The notes: generated from the letters alone by a model not told the origin. Positions 1 through 7,929 are shown, counted from the stretch's first letter. The stretch: 14,587 nt of DNA from Acidobacteriaceae bacterium (GCA_003133425.1 PKXI01000156.1:963-15549), one strand, 5' to 3'. A program made the numbers and translations.

Positions 1-1
1 T

Positions 2-778
2 TCAGGCCGGTAATTCTGCCTCCAGCATACGCTCCAGGTTTCGGGCAGCGGCGCGCAAATCGCCGAGCAATGCCATGCTGTTATCCAGGTGGTTACTCTC
101 GGACTCGCTGGAGATTCCCTCAAACATGGCTCCGACGCGGGCAGCCTGCAAGGCGCCGGCCATGCCGCAGCCGCCCTTGATGGCATGGCCAATGCGGCGA
201 ATCTCGCCATCGTCGCCTTTGGCGATGGCAATTTCAAGCGCCTGCATCCGCTTGGTTAAATCGGCGACAACGGCCACGTAGATCTCCATCACCGCAACCT
301 CAGGCATCAAGCCTCTGAACTGGGCCAGCGTTTCCGGGCTTATAACCGGGTCATTTTGATCGAGCCGCGACGGGTTGGATGGAGTGTCCGGAACTGGATT
401 GCCTCTGAGCAGCTTTTCCAGCGCCAACGCGTCAAAAGGCTTTTGCAGGAAGCCGTCGGTGGCGGCAGCCACATCGGGTGGCGGATTGCTGCCGCTGATG
501 GCGAGAATACGCGCCTTGGTCATGGGACGCAGCTTCTTGATCAGACGGGTCCCACTCAGCCCGGGCATTTGCGCGTCCATCAGGATCACTTCCGGCGCGC
601 ATTCCCCGCCAGCCAGCAATTCCAGCGCTGTTGCTCCGTCCTCGGCGGTGTGAACTGCATACCCGCTCATGGTGAGCAGGGTTGCAGTCACTTCGCGGCT
701 GACCATGTCGTCATCGATCAGCAGCAGAGTGGGAAGCTTCCGCCGATCGTCGAAATTGAGCATGAGTCTAGTGTGCAT
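2..778 (-). CDS. REC-Hpt two-domain phosphorelay protein
   Basis: This 258-residue cytoplasmic protein joins a CheY-like receiver domain to a C-terminal histidine phosphotransfer (Hpt) domain. In the receiver (about residues 17-125) the acidic cluster D22-D24, phosphoacceptor D68 (in LMDAQMPG), S95 and K113 of the QKPF motif are all present. A Pro/Ser/Asn-rich linker follows (about 127-145), then a helical Hpt domain with H198 in HAIKGG as the phosphorylatable histidine. There is no kinase, DNA-binding or output domain. It most likely shuttles phosphate in a multistep relay, or is a free-standing piece of what is normally a hybrid-kinase tail. The start is uncertain: GGGAG abuts the ATG at 778 with no spacer, and it lies 15 nt before the in-frame ATG at 763 (residue 6), so neither spacing is ideal. 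The gene lies 90 bp downstream of the hexosaminidase gene on the same strand. The cognate kinase is not in the window. Confidence 0.88.
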   Translation of the reverse strand: MHTRLMLNFDDRRKLPTLLLIDDDMVSREVTATLLTMSGYAVHTAEDGATALELLAGGECAPEVILMDAQMPGLSGTRLIKKLRPMTKARILAISGSNPPPDVAAATDGFLQKPFDALALEKLLRGNPVPDTPSNPSRLDQNDPVISPETLAQFRGLMPEVAVMEIYVAVVADLTKRMQALEIAIAKGDDGEIRRIGHAIKGGCGMAGALQAARVGAMFEGISSESESNHLDNSMALLGDLRAAARNLERMLEAELPA

Positions 779-868
779 CTCCCGTGACGGAGTGCGCGGA
801 AAATTATCAAGGCAGGGTATCCATCTTGCTCACGCGGCACAGCCTTACCGCAAACGGGCAAAACGGCG

Positions 869-3010
869 TCAGTGCCCGGCGCTGCCTTGCTGGTTCGGGG
901 CGGGAAGGCCCAGGGCCGAAGCCGCAGGCAGATCCTTGCCGTCATTCCAGTCGCGCACACCCTCTTCAAACATCATTCCGCGTCGCTGCCACTTTTCAAT
1001 CTCCAGATCATAGCGAACGGTAACATTATTGAGCCAATAGGGCCGGTTCTCGCTGAGCCAGACCTGCGAGTATTCCGCTTTCACGGCCGAATAGGCATCG
1101 CGCAGATCCTCGCAACGTCCATTGTCACCACCAATCTGACTGAGGATGTTGGAATTTTCAGAATGGTGCGCCTTGTCGTGCTGGTTCGCGAGGGCCTTTG
1201 CGTAGGAATTTGCGATCTCCTCTGCCAGTTCGAACTTCATGCCGATCAGGTCGAGCCGGCGCGCGCCCAAATCCATGGCGGCAAGGGCATCGAGTTCCTT
1301 CAGCGCCGGGTTCGCCTGGCGCGCCTGGGCCAGCAGGACAATGGCGTGCTCGGCGTGCAGGCGCAGCTCCGGCGCCACCGGCATCAGCTTTGCCGCAACT
1401 TCCTGCCCTTGGGCGCTCCACGGATCGAGCCAGAAAAGACCGTCGCTGTTGAAGCCGGATTTGGTTCTGCTAAGGGTTTCCTGCGCGGCCATCAGTTCCT
1501 TCTCGGCCTCGTCCACCTTGCCACTGGCATCGCCGTGGAAGAGCTGCCCGTAGGCGTTCTGGTAGTCAGGAATGGGACTTTCTCCCGCCTGCCAGGCCGC
1601 CACCGGGCCAAACAGCACGCCGTACCAGTCCTGGTTAAAGAGGCCCTCGCCATCGTCGTTCCAGACAGTGTTGATGGAGCCCGTCGACCCCAGCCGCTGT
1701 CCGTCGCGAAGGAAGCCCTGAATGTTCCACAGAGCCGTTCTGGCTGCGGGAAAAACTTCGCCCCAATTGGCGTCGCCGGGCGCCACCCAGGTTTCAATCC
1801 CGGCCTTGGCAAAGGGCTCGATCATCTTGTCGAAGCCGGTGGTGCTCCAATAATTCCAGGGCACGGCGATCATGTCCTTGGGCAGGCCGGCAACGGCGGC
1901 CGGGTCGGCGCCGCCAATGTCACCCCAGAACAGCAGGCGGCGATGCAGAGGCGCCAGTTCATCGTGAATCTGCTTGAGGAAGGCAACGTAGACCGGGCCA
2001 TACCCCTGGGTCTCCACCTGCTGCTGGGTGCGGCCTCTGCCCAGGTCCCAGGTCTCGTCGGCGCCGATGTGCATGAACGGCGATGGGAATTCCTGGGCGA
2101 TCTGGGTGAACCAATCCTTGATGAGGGGCAGCGTGGCGGCCTGTCCGGGCGCGAGTACATGGCCGTGGGGCGTTTCAGCCGCATCCTGGTAGAGCTCGTA
2201 CTTCAGCACATGATGAAGATGGCCGAAGGCCTCCTGCTCGGGCAGGATGGTGATGTGATACTGGCGAGCATACGTCACGAGCTCCTTTACTTCGCTCGGA
2301 GTCATCGCCCCGCCCGGAGGCGCGGCCATGGGCTCGTTGGGATAGAGCAGCGTGTGCTCGAAGTAAGGCGAGTAGATGTTGGCCTTGAAGGCAGCAAAAA
2401 CGCGAACCTGATGCTTCTGGTACTCAAGCGTCGGAACAGGACCGCGGGATAGATCGTCCTGCACTCCGCGATAGCGCATGGCCGGCCAATCGCGCACTGT
2501 GCCTGTCGGCAATTCGCGCTCTGCGCCCGGCAGCGGGAGCAACTGCTTGAAGGTCTGTACGCCATAAAAGATGCCGGCTCCCGAGGCGGCCACGATCGAG
2601 GCCTGGTGGGACTCGATTGTCATCACGTAGCCCTCGGCGTCCATGGCGGGATCGAACGTGAGATGCTGGTGGGCCAGCAGTGCTTTGGCTGCGACGGAGT
2701 CAGCTCGCAGTAGTACTACCCGGTAAGCAGCGCTTGCGGGTTTGGCCGGGGTGCCCTGATTAACCGAGCCCGGTGTCACCGCCTCGAGAAGGTCACTTGC
2801 AGCAAATTGGTCCCCTGCATCGTGGCCGGGTACGCTAACCTCAATCCTTGCCGGGAGGGACGTCTTTCCGTCGAAGTGAACCTCGCGGGGTGCAGGCAAC
2901 ATGCGGACCTGAGCTGAAGCGGCGGATGAGAATACGAACAGCAAGGCGAGGGTTCCGTACAGGGCGCCGCGAAGGAAAAAAGACAACGAAAAATGGCTGT
3001 AATTCGACAT
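869..3010 (-). CDS. Secreted beta-N-acetylhexosaminidase, glycoside hydrolase family 20
   Basis: The product is predicted to remove terminal GlcNAc or GalNAc residues from chitin fragments, glycans or muropeptides outside the cytoplasm. From the chosen start (3010, 713 aa) there is a signal peptide: a polar N-terminus, a hydrophobic stretch GTLALLFVFSS, then an AASA-Q cleavage site. A GH20b-like alpha/beta domain follows (about residues 35-170), then the GH20 TIM barrel. The barrel carries HIGADE at residues 314-319, whose D318-E319 match the conserved catalytic Asp-Glu pair (Glu as acid/base, Asp orienting the N-acetyl group). A helical C-terminal region ends the protein. The reading frame extends upstream to an ATG at 3061, but 3010 has AAGG at an 8-nt spacing and gives a proper signal peptide, so I prefer it. 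It is divergent from an MFS sugar transporter, which fits release of a sugar outside and its uptake. The exact substrate cannot be read from sequence. Confidence 0.93.
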   Translation of the reverse strand: MSNYSHFSLSFFLRGALYGTLALLFVFSSAASAQVRMLPAPREVHFDGKTSLPARIEVSVPGHDAGDQFAASDLLEAVTPGSVNQGTPAKPASAAYRVVLLRADSVAAKALLAHQHLTFDPAMDAEGYVMTIESHQASIVAASGAGIFYGVQTFKQLLPLPGAERELPTGTVRDWPAMRYRGVQDDLSRGPVPTLEYQKHQVRVFAAFKANIYSPYFEHTLLYPNEPMAAPPGGAMTPSEVKELVTYARQYHITILPEQEAFGHLHHVLKYELYQDAAETPHGHVLAPGQAATLPLIKDWFTQIAQEFPSPFMHIGADETWDLGRGRTQQQVETQGYGPVYVAFLKQIHDELAPLHRRLLFWGDIGGADPAAVAGLPKDMIAVPWNYWSTTGFDKMIEPFAKAGIETWVAPGDANWGEVFPAARTALWNIQGFLRDGQRLGSTGSINTVWNDDGEGLFNQDWYGVLFGPVAAWQAGESPIPDYQNAYGQLFHGDASGKVDEAEKELMAAQETLSRTKSGFNSDGLFWLDPWSAQGQEVAAKLMPVAPELRLHAEHAIVLLAQARQANPALKELDALAAMDLGARRLDLIGMKFELAEEIANSYAKALANQHDKAHHSENSNILSQIGGDNGRCEDLRDAYSAVKAEYSQVWLSENRPYWLNNVTVRYDLEIEKWQRRGMMFEEGVRDWNDGKDLPAASALGLPAPNQQGSAGH

Positions 3011-3174
3011 CCCGACCACCTTGAGCTCAAAGAAATGAGCATTTGATTTCAATGCGATCATTGTAGTTCAGGCAGGTGCCCTGTTACCTTGGCTGAAATC
3101 GGATTAAAGCTGGGTGGGCCGGGCTTTCCTGCTGTTCCGGCTTGAGACTGTACGAGCGAAAGGCACTCACGACG
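3011..3174. promoter_or_regulatory. Divergent intergenic region between GH20 hexosaminidase and MFS transporter
   Basis: This 164-bp stretch must hold the start signals of both divergent genes. I see no convincing -35/-10 pair for either. Two small dyads stand out: GGCA-GG-TGCC inside 3071-3080, with a competing CAGG/CCTG pair (3069-3083), and the 10-bp palindrome TTGAGCTCAA at 3021-3030 just upstream of the hexosaminidase Shine-Dalgarno. Either could be an operator. This is inference from position and symmetry only. Confidence 0.3.
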
Positions 3175-4968
3175 ATGACCGCAAACGATGCTGCACAATG
3201 GACTGATTCCCCCACCATACGCAGGTACAACGCCTTTCTTCTGCTGGTTGCGGGGCTGGGCGGCCTGCTTTACGGCATCGATGTAGGCATTATCGGCGGG
3301 GCATTGCCCTACCTTGAGGCGACTTCAAAACTTACGCCAGCAGAGCTTTCGGTGATTGTAGCGGCGGTGCTGCTGGGCAGCGTCTTCTCTACCCTGTTTG
3401 CGGGCGTATTGGCGGATTGGATGGGACGAAAGCCGCTGATGATCCTGAGCGGACTGACGTTCGTTATCAGCATCCCGGTGATTGCGCTTTCGCAAGGATA
3501 TGGGCCGCTGTTTCTCGGCCGGCTTTTGCAGGGCATCAGCGGCGGACTCATCGGTGTGGTTGTTCCGCTCTACCTGGCTGAGTGCCTCGCTGCGTCGAAC
3601 CGGGGCAAGGGAACGGCCGTCTTCCAGTGGATGCTTACCTTGGGCATTGTTGCCGCTGCGCTGGTGGGAATCTATTACAGCTATCGCGTGGAAGCGGTAG
3701 CGAAGGCCGCCGATGCAGCCACACTGTTCAACTTCAAGGACCAGGCATGGCGGCGGATCTTCTGGGTTTCAATGCCTCCCGGCGCTCTGTTTGTGCTGGG
3801 CAGCCTATTCGTGACCGAGTCGCCGCGGTGGCTCTTCCGGCACAGAACCGAAGCACGTGCCCATGCAGCCCTGCTTCGTTCCCGAAGCCTCGAGCAGGCC
3901 ACCATCGAGATCGAGGAGATGGCAGCGGTAGCGCACAGCGCCGAGAAAAAACTTGGCCAGAAGATTGGGGATTCTCTTCTGCAACGGAAGTATGTGATCC
4001 CATTCCTGCTGGCCTGCGTGATTCTGGCCTGCAACACGGCCACAGGGGTCAACTCGCTTATCGGCTACAACACCAGCATTCTGTTGCAGAGCGGCCTCTC
4101 TGACCTTCATGCGCACTGGGGCTATGTCGTCTTCACGGCCATGAATTTTCTAATGACCACGGTGGGCATGGTGCTGGTGGATCGCAAGGGGCGCAGGTTC
4201 CTGTTCATCCTGGGCACCAGTGGCATCATTGTCGCGCTCGTCACCGTGGGCACGCTGTTTCTGCGCACCGAAAAAGTCAGCATCGATTCTCGCGAGCTGG
4301 TTCAACAAATGGTTAGGCCAAACCAGGATCTCACTTTGCACTTCGATCGGACTGAAGCGAGCAACTTGCTCACCGCTGCTGGATACAAGGGGAGCGATAT
4401 CCAGAGCGATCGTGCTTCGCTGGCCATCATTTACTCTTACGGGGATTTCACCGCGGCAACCAGTTTTGTACGTTCCGACGATCCGGCGGCACTGCCGATT
4501 CAAATCTCGCGCGAAACCTGCGTTCCCTCAAACTCGATTGAGGCTCTGTTCAAGAATCCCTTCGCCGATCTCAAGGCCGCGCAGACCGCTCCACTGAAGA
4601 TTGAGAAGGCGCTTATCGGGAGCGTGCCCACAGCGAGCCACGGCTGGCTGGTGGCTCTGGGCCTGTACATGTTCATGGCCTTTTATGCGCTTGGCCCGGG
4701 CGTGTGCGTGTGGCTGGCTCTGAGTGAGCTAATGCCGACGCGCATTCGCTCCAACGGGATGAGCATTGCGCTGGTCCTCAACCAGCTGGTTTCAACCACG
4801 CTGGCTGCGGTCTTTTTGCCGTTTGTGAGCAAGCACGGCTACTCGTCGATGTTCTTTCTGTTCGCAAGCTTCACGGTGGTGTACTTCCTGGTGACGGCAT
4901 TCTTTCTGCCCGAGACAAAGGGAAAAACGCTGGAAGAGATCGAGGCGCACTTTGCGGGGCGAGCTTAG
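3175..4968 (+). CDS. MFS transporter, sugar-porter-like, with large TM9-TM10 periplasmic loop
   Basis: This inner-membrane transporter has about 597 residues and twelve recognisable membrane segments. Sugar-porter family marks are DWMGRK after TM2, TESPRWLF after TM6 (residues 214-221), DRKGRR after TM8 and LPETKGKTLEE at the C-terminus (PETKG at 579-583). The TM5 Gln (FQWMLTLGI) and the TM10 Trp (GPGVCVW) are kept. The TM7 QQxxGxN sugar-binding motif instead reads NTATGVN, so the paired Gln are lost and only the Asn remains. Residues about 364-490 form an extra hydrophilic loop between TM9 and TM10, on the periplasmic side. The frame is open from a TTG at 3142, but the ATG at 3175 (AAAGG 11 nt upstream) is more likely. 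It is divergent from the GH20 gene, so an amino sugar or oligosaccharide is a plausible substrate, but that is inference. Its stop overlaps the stop of the convergent gene. Confidence 0.88.
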   Translation: MTANDAAQWTDSPTIRRYNAFLLLVAGLGGLLYGIDVGIIGGALPYLEATSKLTPAELSVIVAAVLLGSVFSTLFAGVLADWMGRKPLMILSGLTFVISIPVIALSQGYGPLFLGRLLQGISGGLIGVVVPLYLAECLAASNRGKGTAVFQWMLTLGIVAAALVGIYYSYRVEAVAKAADAATLFNFKDQAWRRIFWVSMPPGALFVLGSLFVTESPRWLFRHRTEARAHAALLRSRSLEQATIEIEEMAAVAHSAEKKLGQKIGDSLLQRKYVIPFLLACVILACNTATGVNSLIGYNTSILLQSGLSDLHAHWGYVVFTAMNFLMTTVGMVLVDRKGRRFLFILGTSGIIVALVTVGTLFLRTEKVSIDSRELVQQMVRPNQDLTLHFDRTEASNLLTAAGYKGSDIQSDRASLAIIYSYGDFTAATSFVRSDDPAALPIQISRETCVPSNSIEALFKNPFADLKAAQTAPLKIEKALIGSVPTASHGWLVALGLYMFMAFYALGPGVCVWLALSELMPTRIRSNGMSIALVLNQLVSTTLAAVFLPFVSKHGYSSMFFLFASFTVVYFLVTAFFLPETKGKTLEEIEAHFAGRA

Positions 4969-5747
4969 TTTCTGCTGCGCATTTTGGAGAGCAGGCGGAG
5001 AATCTCAAGGTAGAGCCAGACCAGCGTGACCATGATTCCGAAGGCGCCGTACCACTCCATGTATTTGGGAGCGCCGTACTGCACGCCTTGCTCTATGAAG
5101 TCGAAATCGAGCACGAGATTCAGGGCCGCAATGCCGACGATGATCAGGCTGAAACCAATGCCGATCGGCCCGGCGCCGTTGATGCTGGTGAACTGAACGC
5201 CGAAAAATCCCAGCACCATTTCGAGCAGGTAGAAGACCATGATGCCGCCAGTAGCCGCGACGATGCCCATGCGGAACTTCTGCGTCACCTTGATCACGCC
5301 CGAACGATAGAGAAATAGCAACACGAAGAGGGTGCCGAAGGTGAGGCCAACAGCCTGGATAGCGATGCCCGGGTAGCGCATCTCGAGCGTGGCCGACAAT
5401 CCGCCCAGCACCAGGCCCTCAAGCAACGCGTAGATGGGCGCCGTTACCGGAGACCACTCCTTTTTGAAAATGGTGACCATGGCGCAAATAAGTCCGCCGA
5501 TCAATCCGAGCATCATCAGCGGCGCAACTTCCGTCATATCCCGCGTGGGGAGAAACAGGTGCCACGTCCAGGCGGCGGTCGCAATCGCGCAAACCAGCAG
5601 AATGCCGGTCTTGTTCACGGTGCCGTTGAGCGTCATCCGGTTGGCGGCGTCGATCAGGCCTCCGTACTGGCCACCATACTGAACATCGGAGATATTGCCG
5701 AACGTGTTCGCGCCCAGCGCCGGGTTGGATGTCTTCATCAGTGCCAT
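4965..5747 (-). CDS. Bax inhibitor-1/YccA-family membrane protein
   Basis: This 260-residue integral membrane protein of the BI-1 (TMBIM) superfamily resembles the actinobacterial/Bacteroidetes branch. It has a soluble N-terminus (SNPALGANTF, then a Gly/Tyr-rich segment), about seven membrane helices, and a C-terminal signature LDFDFIEQG followed by PKYMEWYGAFG and a final helix ending LEILRLLSKMR. The acidic residues of LDFDFIE lie where BI-1 proteins carry the Asp residues tied to pH-dependent calcium leak in Bacillus YetJ. The bacterial physiological role is poorly known; family knowledge suggests an ion leak or membrane-protease modulation. The start at 5747 is supported by GGAG 8 nt upstream. 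It lies 188 bp downstream of motB on the same strand, with a hairpin between them, so it probably has its own promoter. The TAA stop overlaps the MFS TAG stop on the other strand. Confidence 0.88.
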   Translation of the reverse strand: MALMKTSNPALGANTFGNISDVQYGGQYGGLIDAANRMTLNGTVNKTGILLVCAIATAAWTWHLFLPTRDMTEVAPLMMLGLIGGLICAMVTIFKKEWSPVTAPIYALLEGLVLGGLSATLEMRYPGIAIQAVGLTFGTLFVLLFLYRSGVIKVTQKFRMGIVAATGGIMVFYLLEMVLGFFGVQFTSINGAGPIGIGFSLIIVGIAALNLVLDFDFIEQGVQYGAPKYMEWYGAFGIMVTLVWLYLEILRLLSKMRSRN

Positions 5748-5935
5748 TGTTTCGTCTCCATCTTGCGAATAGGTACAGTCGTCGTGCCGGGGCAGATCGC
5801 GTAGATTCTGTTCCCTGCCTTAAGTTTAGACGTTGCACGGCACTCTTTAGATGCAATGCGCGGTTCTGCGGCGCTGACGGAGCCGGCGGCAGTAAAGATG
5901 CTGCGTGTAAAGCGGTTGGTGGGGCGCGGCGCCCC
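5748..5935. other. motB-BI-1 intergenic region
   Basis: This 188-bp region contains no open frame I would call a gene. It holds the hairpin just after motB and, on the minus strand, two AT-richer patches sharing TCTAAA around 5826-5856. These could belong to the promoter of the downstream membrane-protein gene, but no pair of boxes at the right spacing is clear enough to annotate. Confidence 0.35.
5921..5935 (-). terminator. GC-rich hairpin directly after motB
   Basis: GGGGCG-CGG-CGCCCC forms a perfect 6-bp stem with a 3-nt loop, and a seventh pair is possible on paper. It abuts the motB TAG stop (5936-5938). No T-run follows in the minus direction, so it is not a canonical intrinsic terminator. 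It may end or stabilise the flbD-motAB message. Confidence 0.35.
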
Positions 5936-6757
5936 CTAGTTTTCGTCGGTAATTCTGCGCCAGGCGCCGGTGGACGGAGAAGAATCCGGCTGGGAGAAAT
6001 TGATTTTGCTTCGGGGCAGGACAATCAGGTCGACGCGTCGGTTCTGAGCGCGTCCATCGGCTGTTTCGTTGCTTGCCACGGGATGGAATTCCGCGTATCC
6101 GGCGGCCGAAAGCCTGTCGGGAGGCATGGCTTTCAGAGCGAGCAAAACACGGGCAATGCTGGTGGCGCGAGCGGTGGATAGTTCCCAGTTGGAGTCGAAT
6201 GCGCTGTTGTGGATCGGGATGTTGTCGGTGTGGCCTTCAATGCGCAGGTCATACGGAGTATGGCTGAGCGAGGCAGCAATCTGGCTCAGCGTGTCGAGTG
6301 TCTGGGACTTCGGCGTTGCTGAACCGGAGTCGAAGAAGCCGGCCTCACGCAAGCTGATGACGAGGCCGTCGCGACCCATCTTGATGGAGACAGTGTGGGT
6401 GGCCACCTGGTTGGACAGAGTTTGCTGAAGTTCGCGTCGCAGATGATCGAGATCGTCTTTGACGCGGGCAGGGGCGAGGACATCTTCTCCCATGACTATG
6501 TTCATGGGGACGGGCGGCATTTCCGCGGCGTCGGTGGCAGAACTAGTGCCAGACGCATTTCGTTTGGCGTCGGGAAAAATTCCAAGAGTACGGAATGCGA
6601 CATCGATCGACTGCGTGACCTGTACTTGCTTCTTCTGATCGGCTTTGGCAAATGCGTAAAGGACGACGAAGAAGCCGAACAACAGCGTGATGAAGTCGGC
6701 GTAGGAGACCAGCCAGCGATCGTGGTTGACCCTGGCTCGAGGCACGCGCGGACTCAT
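5936..6757 (-). CDS. motB: Flagellar motor stator protein MotB
   Basis: MotB is the peptidoglycan-anchoring subunit of the ion-driven flagellar stator. The 273-residue protein has a short basic N-terminus, a single membrane helix WLVSYADFITLLFGFF in which D21 is the universal ion-binding Asp, a linker (about 50-130), and a C-terminal OmpA/MotB peptidoglycan-binding domain. That domain carries GHTDN at residues 175-179 and the downstream SNWELSTARA motif. The start is fixed by AAGGAG 8 nt upstream of the ATG and by overlap with motA: the motA TGA and motB ATG share the sequence ATGA (6754-6757), which implies translational coupling. Ion type (proton or sodium) cannot be decided safely. The C-terminus ends without an obvious extra domain. 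Confidence 0.96.
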   Translation of the reverse strand: MSPRVPRARVNHDRWLVSYADFITLLFGFFVVLYAFAKADQKKQVQVTQSIDVAFRTLGIFPDAKRNASGTSSATDAAEMPPVPMNIVMGEDVLAPARVKDDLDHLRRELQQTLSNQVATHTVSIKMGRDGLVISLREAGFFDSGSATPKSQTLDTLSQIAASLSHTPYDLRIEGHTDNIPIHNSAFDSNWELSTARATSIARVLLALKAMPPDRLSAAGYAEFHPVASNETADGRAQNRRVDLIVLPRSKINFSQPDSSPSTGAWRRITDEN

Positions 6758-7545
6758 GCGGCGTTCTCCTTGTTATCGCGTTTGGATTCCCTGTTGCGTT
6801 TGGAATCGTCGACGAAGCCAGCCAGTTTGACCTCGAGCATGCGCGGGTTAATGCCTTCGAGAATGGAGATGACGCCCTCCAGCATCATCTCGCGGCGCCG
6901 GTGCCCGTCGCGGATGCGGATGCGCATCTTGCCGGCGAAGGGCAGAAAGAAGAGATTGGCAATGCCCACGCCGTAGATGGTGGCGACGAAAGCGACCGCG
7001 ATGCCGCGGCCTACCTCCTGAATATTGTCGAGATTCTTCATCACTTGAATGAGGCCGAGAACGGCGCCGAGGATTCCGATGGTGGGCGAGAATCCGCCGG
7101 CAGACTCGAACACCGCGGGCAGGCTCTCTTCATCTTCAGTCGTGGAGTCCAGGATGACGCGCATGATCTTGCGCAATTCTGTGGGCTCGGTGCCATCGAC
7201 GGCGAGCATGAGTGTTTGCTTGAGGAACGGATCTTCGATGGTTTTCAGGTCGGCGTCCAGAGAGACGACGCCGTTGCGGCGAGCCTTGTTGGCGAAGCTT
7301 ACCAGCAGGCCGATTAGTTGGCTGTCGTGCTTGGGTGGCGCGGCAAAGATGTGCGCCATGCCTCTGAAGGCGGCCACGACGGTAGTAAGCGGGAACTGGA
7401 GCAGCACCGCGCCCATAGTGCCGCCAAAGACGATGAGTGCGGCGGTGGGCTGCAAAATCTGCCCCAGATTGCCGCCTTCAATCAGCAACCCGGCGACAAT
7501 GCCGACGATTGCCAAAACAACTCCGCCGACGCTGGCTTTATCCAT
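6754..7545 (-). CDS. motA: Flagellar motor stator protein MotA
   Basis: MotA is the multi-spanning stator subunit that pushes on FliG using ion flow through the MotA-MotB complex. The 263-residue protein has four membrane helices: two near the N-terminus (GGVVLAIVGIVAGLL and an LIVFGGTMGAVLL region), then a large charged cytoplasmic segment (about 70-145), then two C-terminal helices. P154 (SPTIGILGAVLGLI) and P202 (LFFLPFAGK) match the two functionally important prolines of E. coli MotA (P173, P222). The C-terminus is strongly charged. Start support is GAGGAG with a 6-nt spacer. It lies 57 bp downstream of flbD and overlaps motB by 4 nt, so the three genes form one operon. Confidence 0.96.
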   Translation of the reverse strand: MDKASVGGVVLAIVGIVAGLLIEGGNLGQILQPTAALIVFGGTMGAVLLQFPLTTVVAAFRGMAHIFAAPPKHDSQLIGLLVSFANKARRNGVVSLDADLKTIEDPFLKQTLMLAVDGTEPTELRKIMRVILDSTTEDEESLPAVFESAGGFSPTIGILGAVLGLIQVMKNLDNIQEVGRGIAVAFVATIYGVGIANLFFLPFAGKMRIRIRDGHRRREMMLEGVISILEGINPRMLEVKLAGFVDDSKRNRESKRDNKENAA

Positions 7546-7576
7546 GAACTGCTCCTCGAACTGACACTATGGAAAT

Positions 7577-7592
7577 GGCGCGGAAATGCGCC
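7577..7592 (-). promoter_or_regulatory. Small hairpin between flbD and motA
   Basis: GGCGC-(6 nt)-GCGCC forms a perfect 5-bp stem in the 57-bp flbD-motA gap, about 14 nt from the flbD stop and upstream of the motA Shine-Dalgarno. The left part also holds a direct repeat of GGAAATG (7571-7577 and 7582-7588). It could influence mRNA stability or the FlbD:MotA ratio. This is speculative. Confidence 0.3.
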
Positions 7593-7602
7593 GGTACTAC
7601 AT

Positions 7603-7905
7603 CTAAAAATCCGGGGAGCGTCTGGGGGGCACGGGCATCGGCCCTGGCTGGCCCGAGACTTCGAGGCTGGCGAAGGCAACAACCTGTTGAATATCGCCGA
7701 ATGTGGGTAGCCGCCGGGCGACATTTGCCAGCAGACGAGCTCGATAGGCGAGTACGCGCTCGACCACCTCTGCGAGATCCTCGCGCACGATCAGCTTTTC
7801 TCCATTGATGAGAGTGAGCATGGTGTCAGGAGAGGCCTCGGCGGATTTGATTAGGTCGCTGTTCAGCACGATGGGCTTGCCGTTGAGCCGTGTCAGTTCG
7901 ATCAT
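7603..7905 (-). CDS. flbD: FlbD-family flagellar protein (SwrD-like)
   Basis: This is a small cytoplasmic protein of the FlbD family (Pfam PF06289; Bacillus SwrD is a member), unrelated to the NtrC-type FlbD of Caulobacter. The family core is seen in residues 1-53: MIELTRLNGKPIVLN, DLIKSAEASPDTMLTL, NGEKLIVRED and EVVERVLAYR. Family members usually have about 60-75 residues; this one has 100, with an extra C-terminal tail (about 56-100) ending in a Pro/Arg-rich stretch. In B. subtilis, SwrD is reported to raise flagellar motor power through the stators, which fits its position here as first gene ahead of motA-motB. The start at 7905 has AAGGAG at a 10-nt spacing, and a sigma-28-type promoter lies just upstream. 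Confidence 0.92.
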   Translation of the reverse strand: MIELTRLNGKPIVLNSDLIKSAEASPDTMLTLINGEKLIVREDLAEVVERVLAYRARLLANVARRLPTFGDIQQVVAFASLEVSGQPGPMPVPPRRSPDF

Positions 7906-7929
7906 GGCCGTAAAACTCCTTCGTTGAAG

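Noticed and set aside
872..2452. A 526-codon open frame on the plus strand opposite the hexosaminidase gene
   Set aside because: It is an antisense shadow of a GC-rich gene: no recognisable domain, arginine/glycine-rich composition, no convincing ribosome site. The minus-strand GH20 product explains the sequence fully.
3011..3061. Upstream ATG at 3061 as the start of the hexosaminidase
   Set aside because: It would add 17 residues before the signal peptide. The ATG at 3010 has a good AAGG spacing and a standard export signal.
3142..3174. TTG start for the MFS transporter
   Set aside because: The open frame reaches it, but the ATG at 3175 has a plausible Shine-Dalgarno and matches a normal N-terminal length before TM1.
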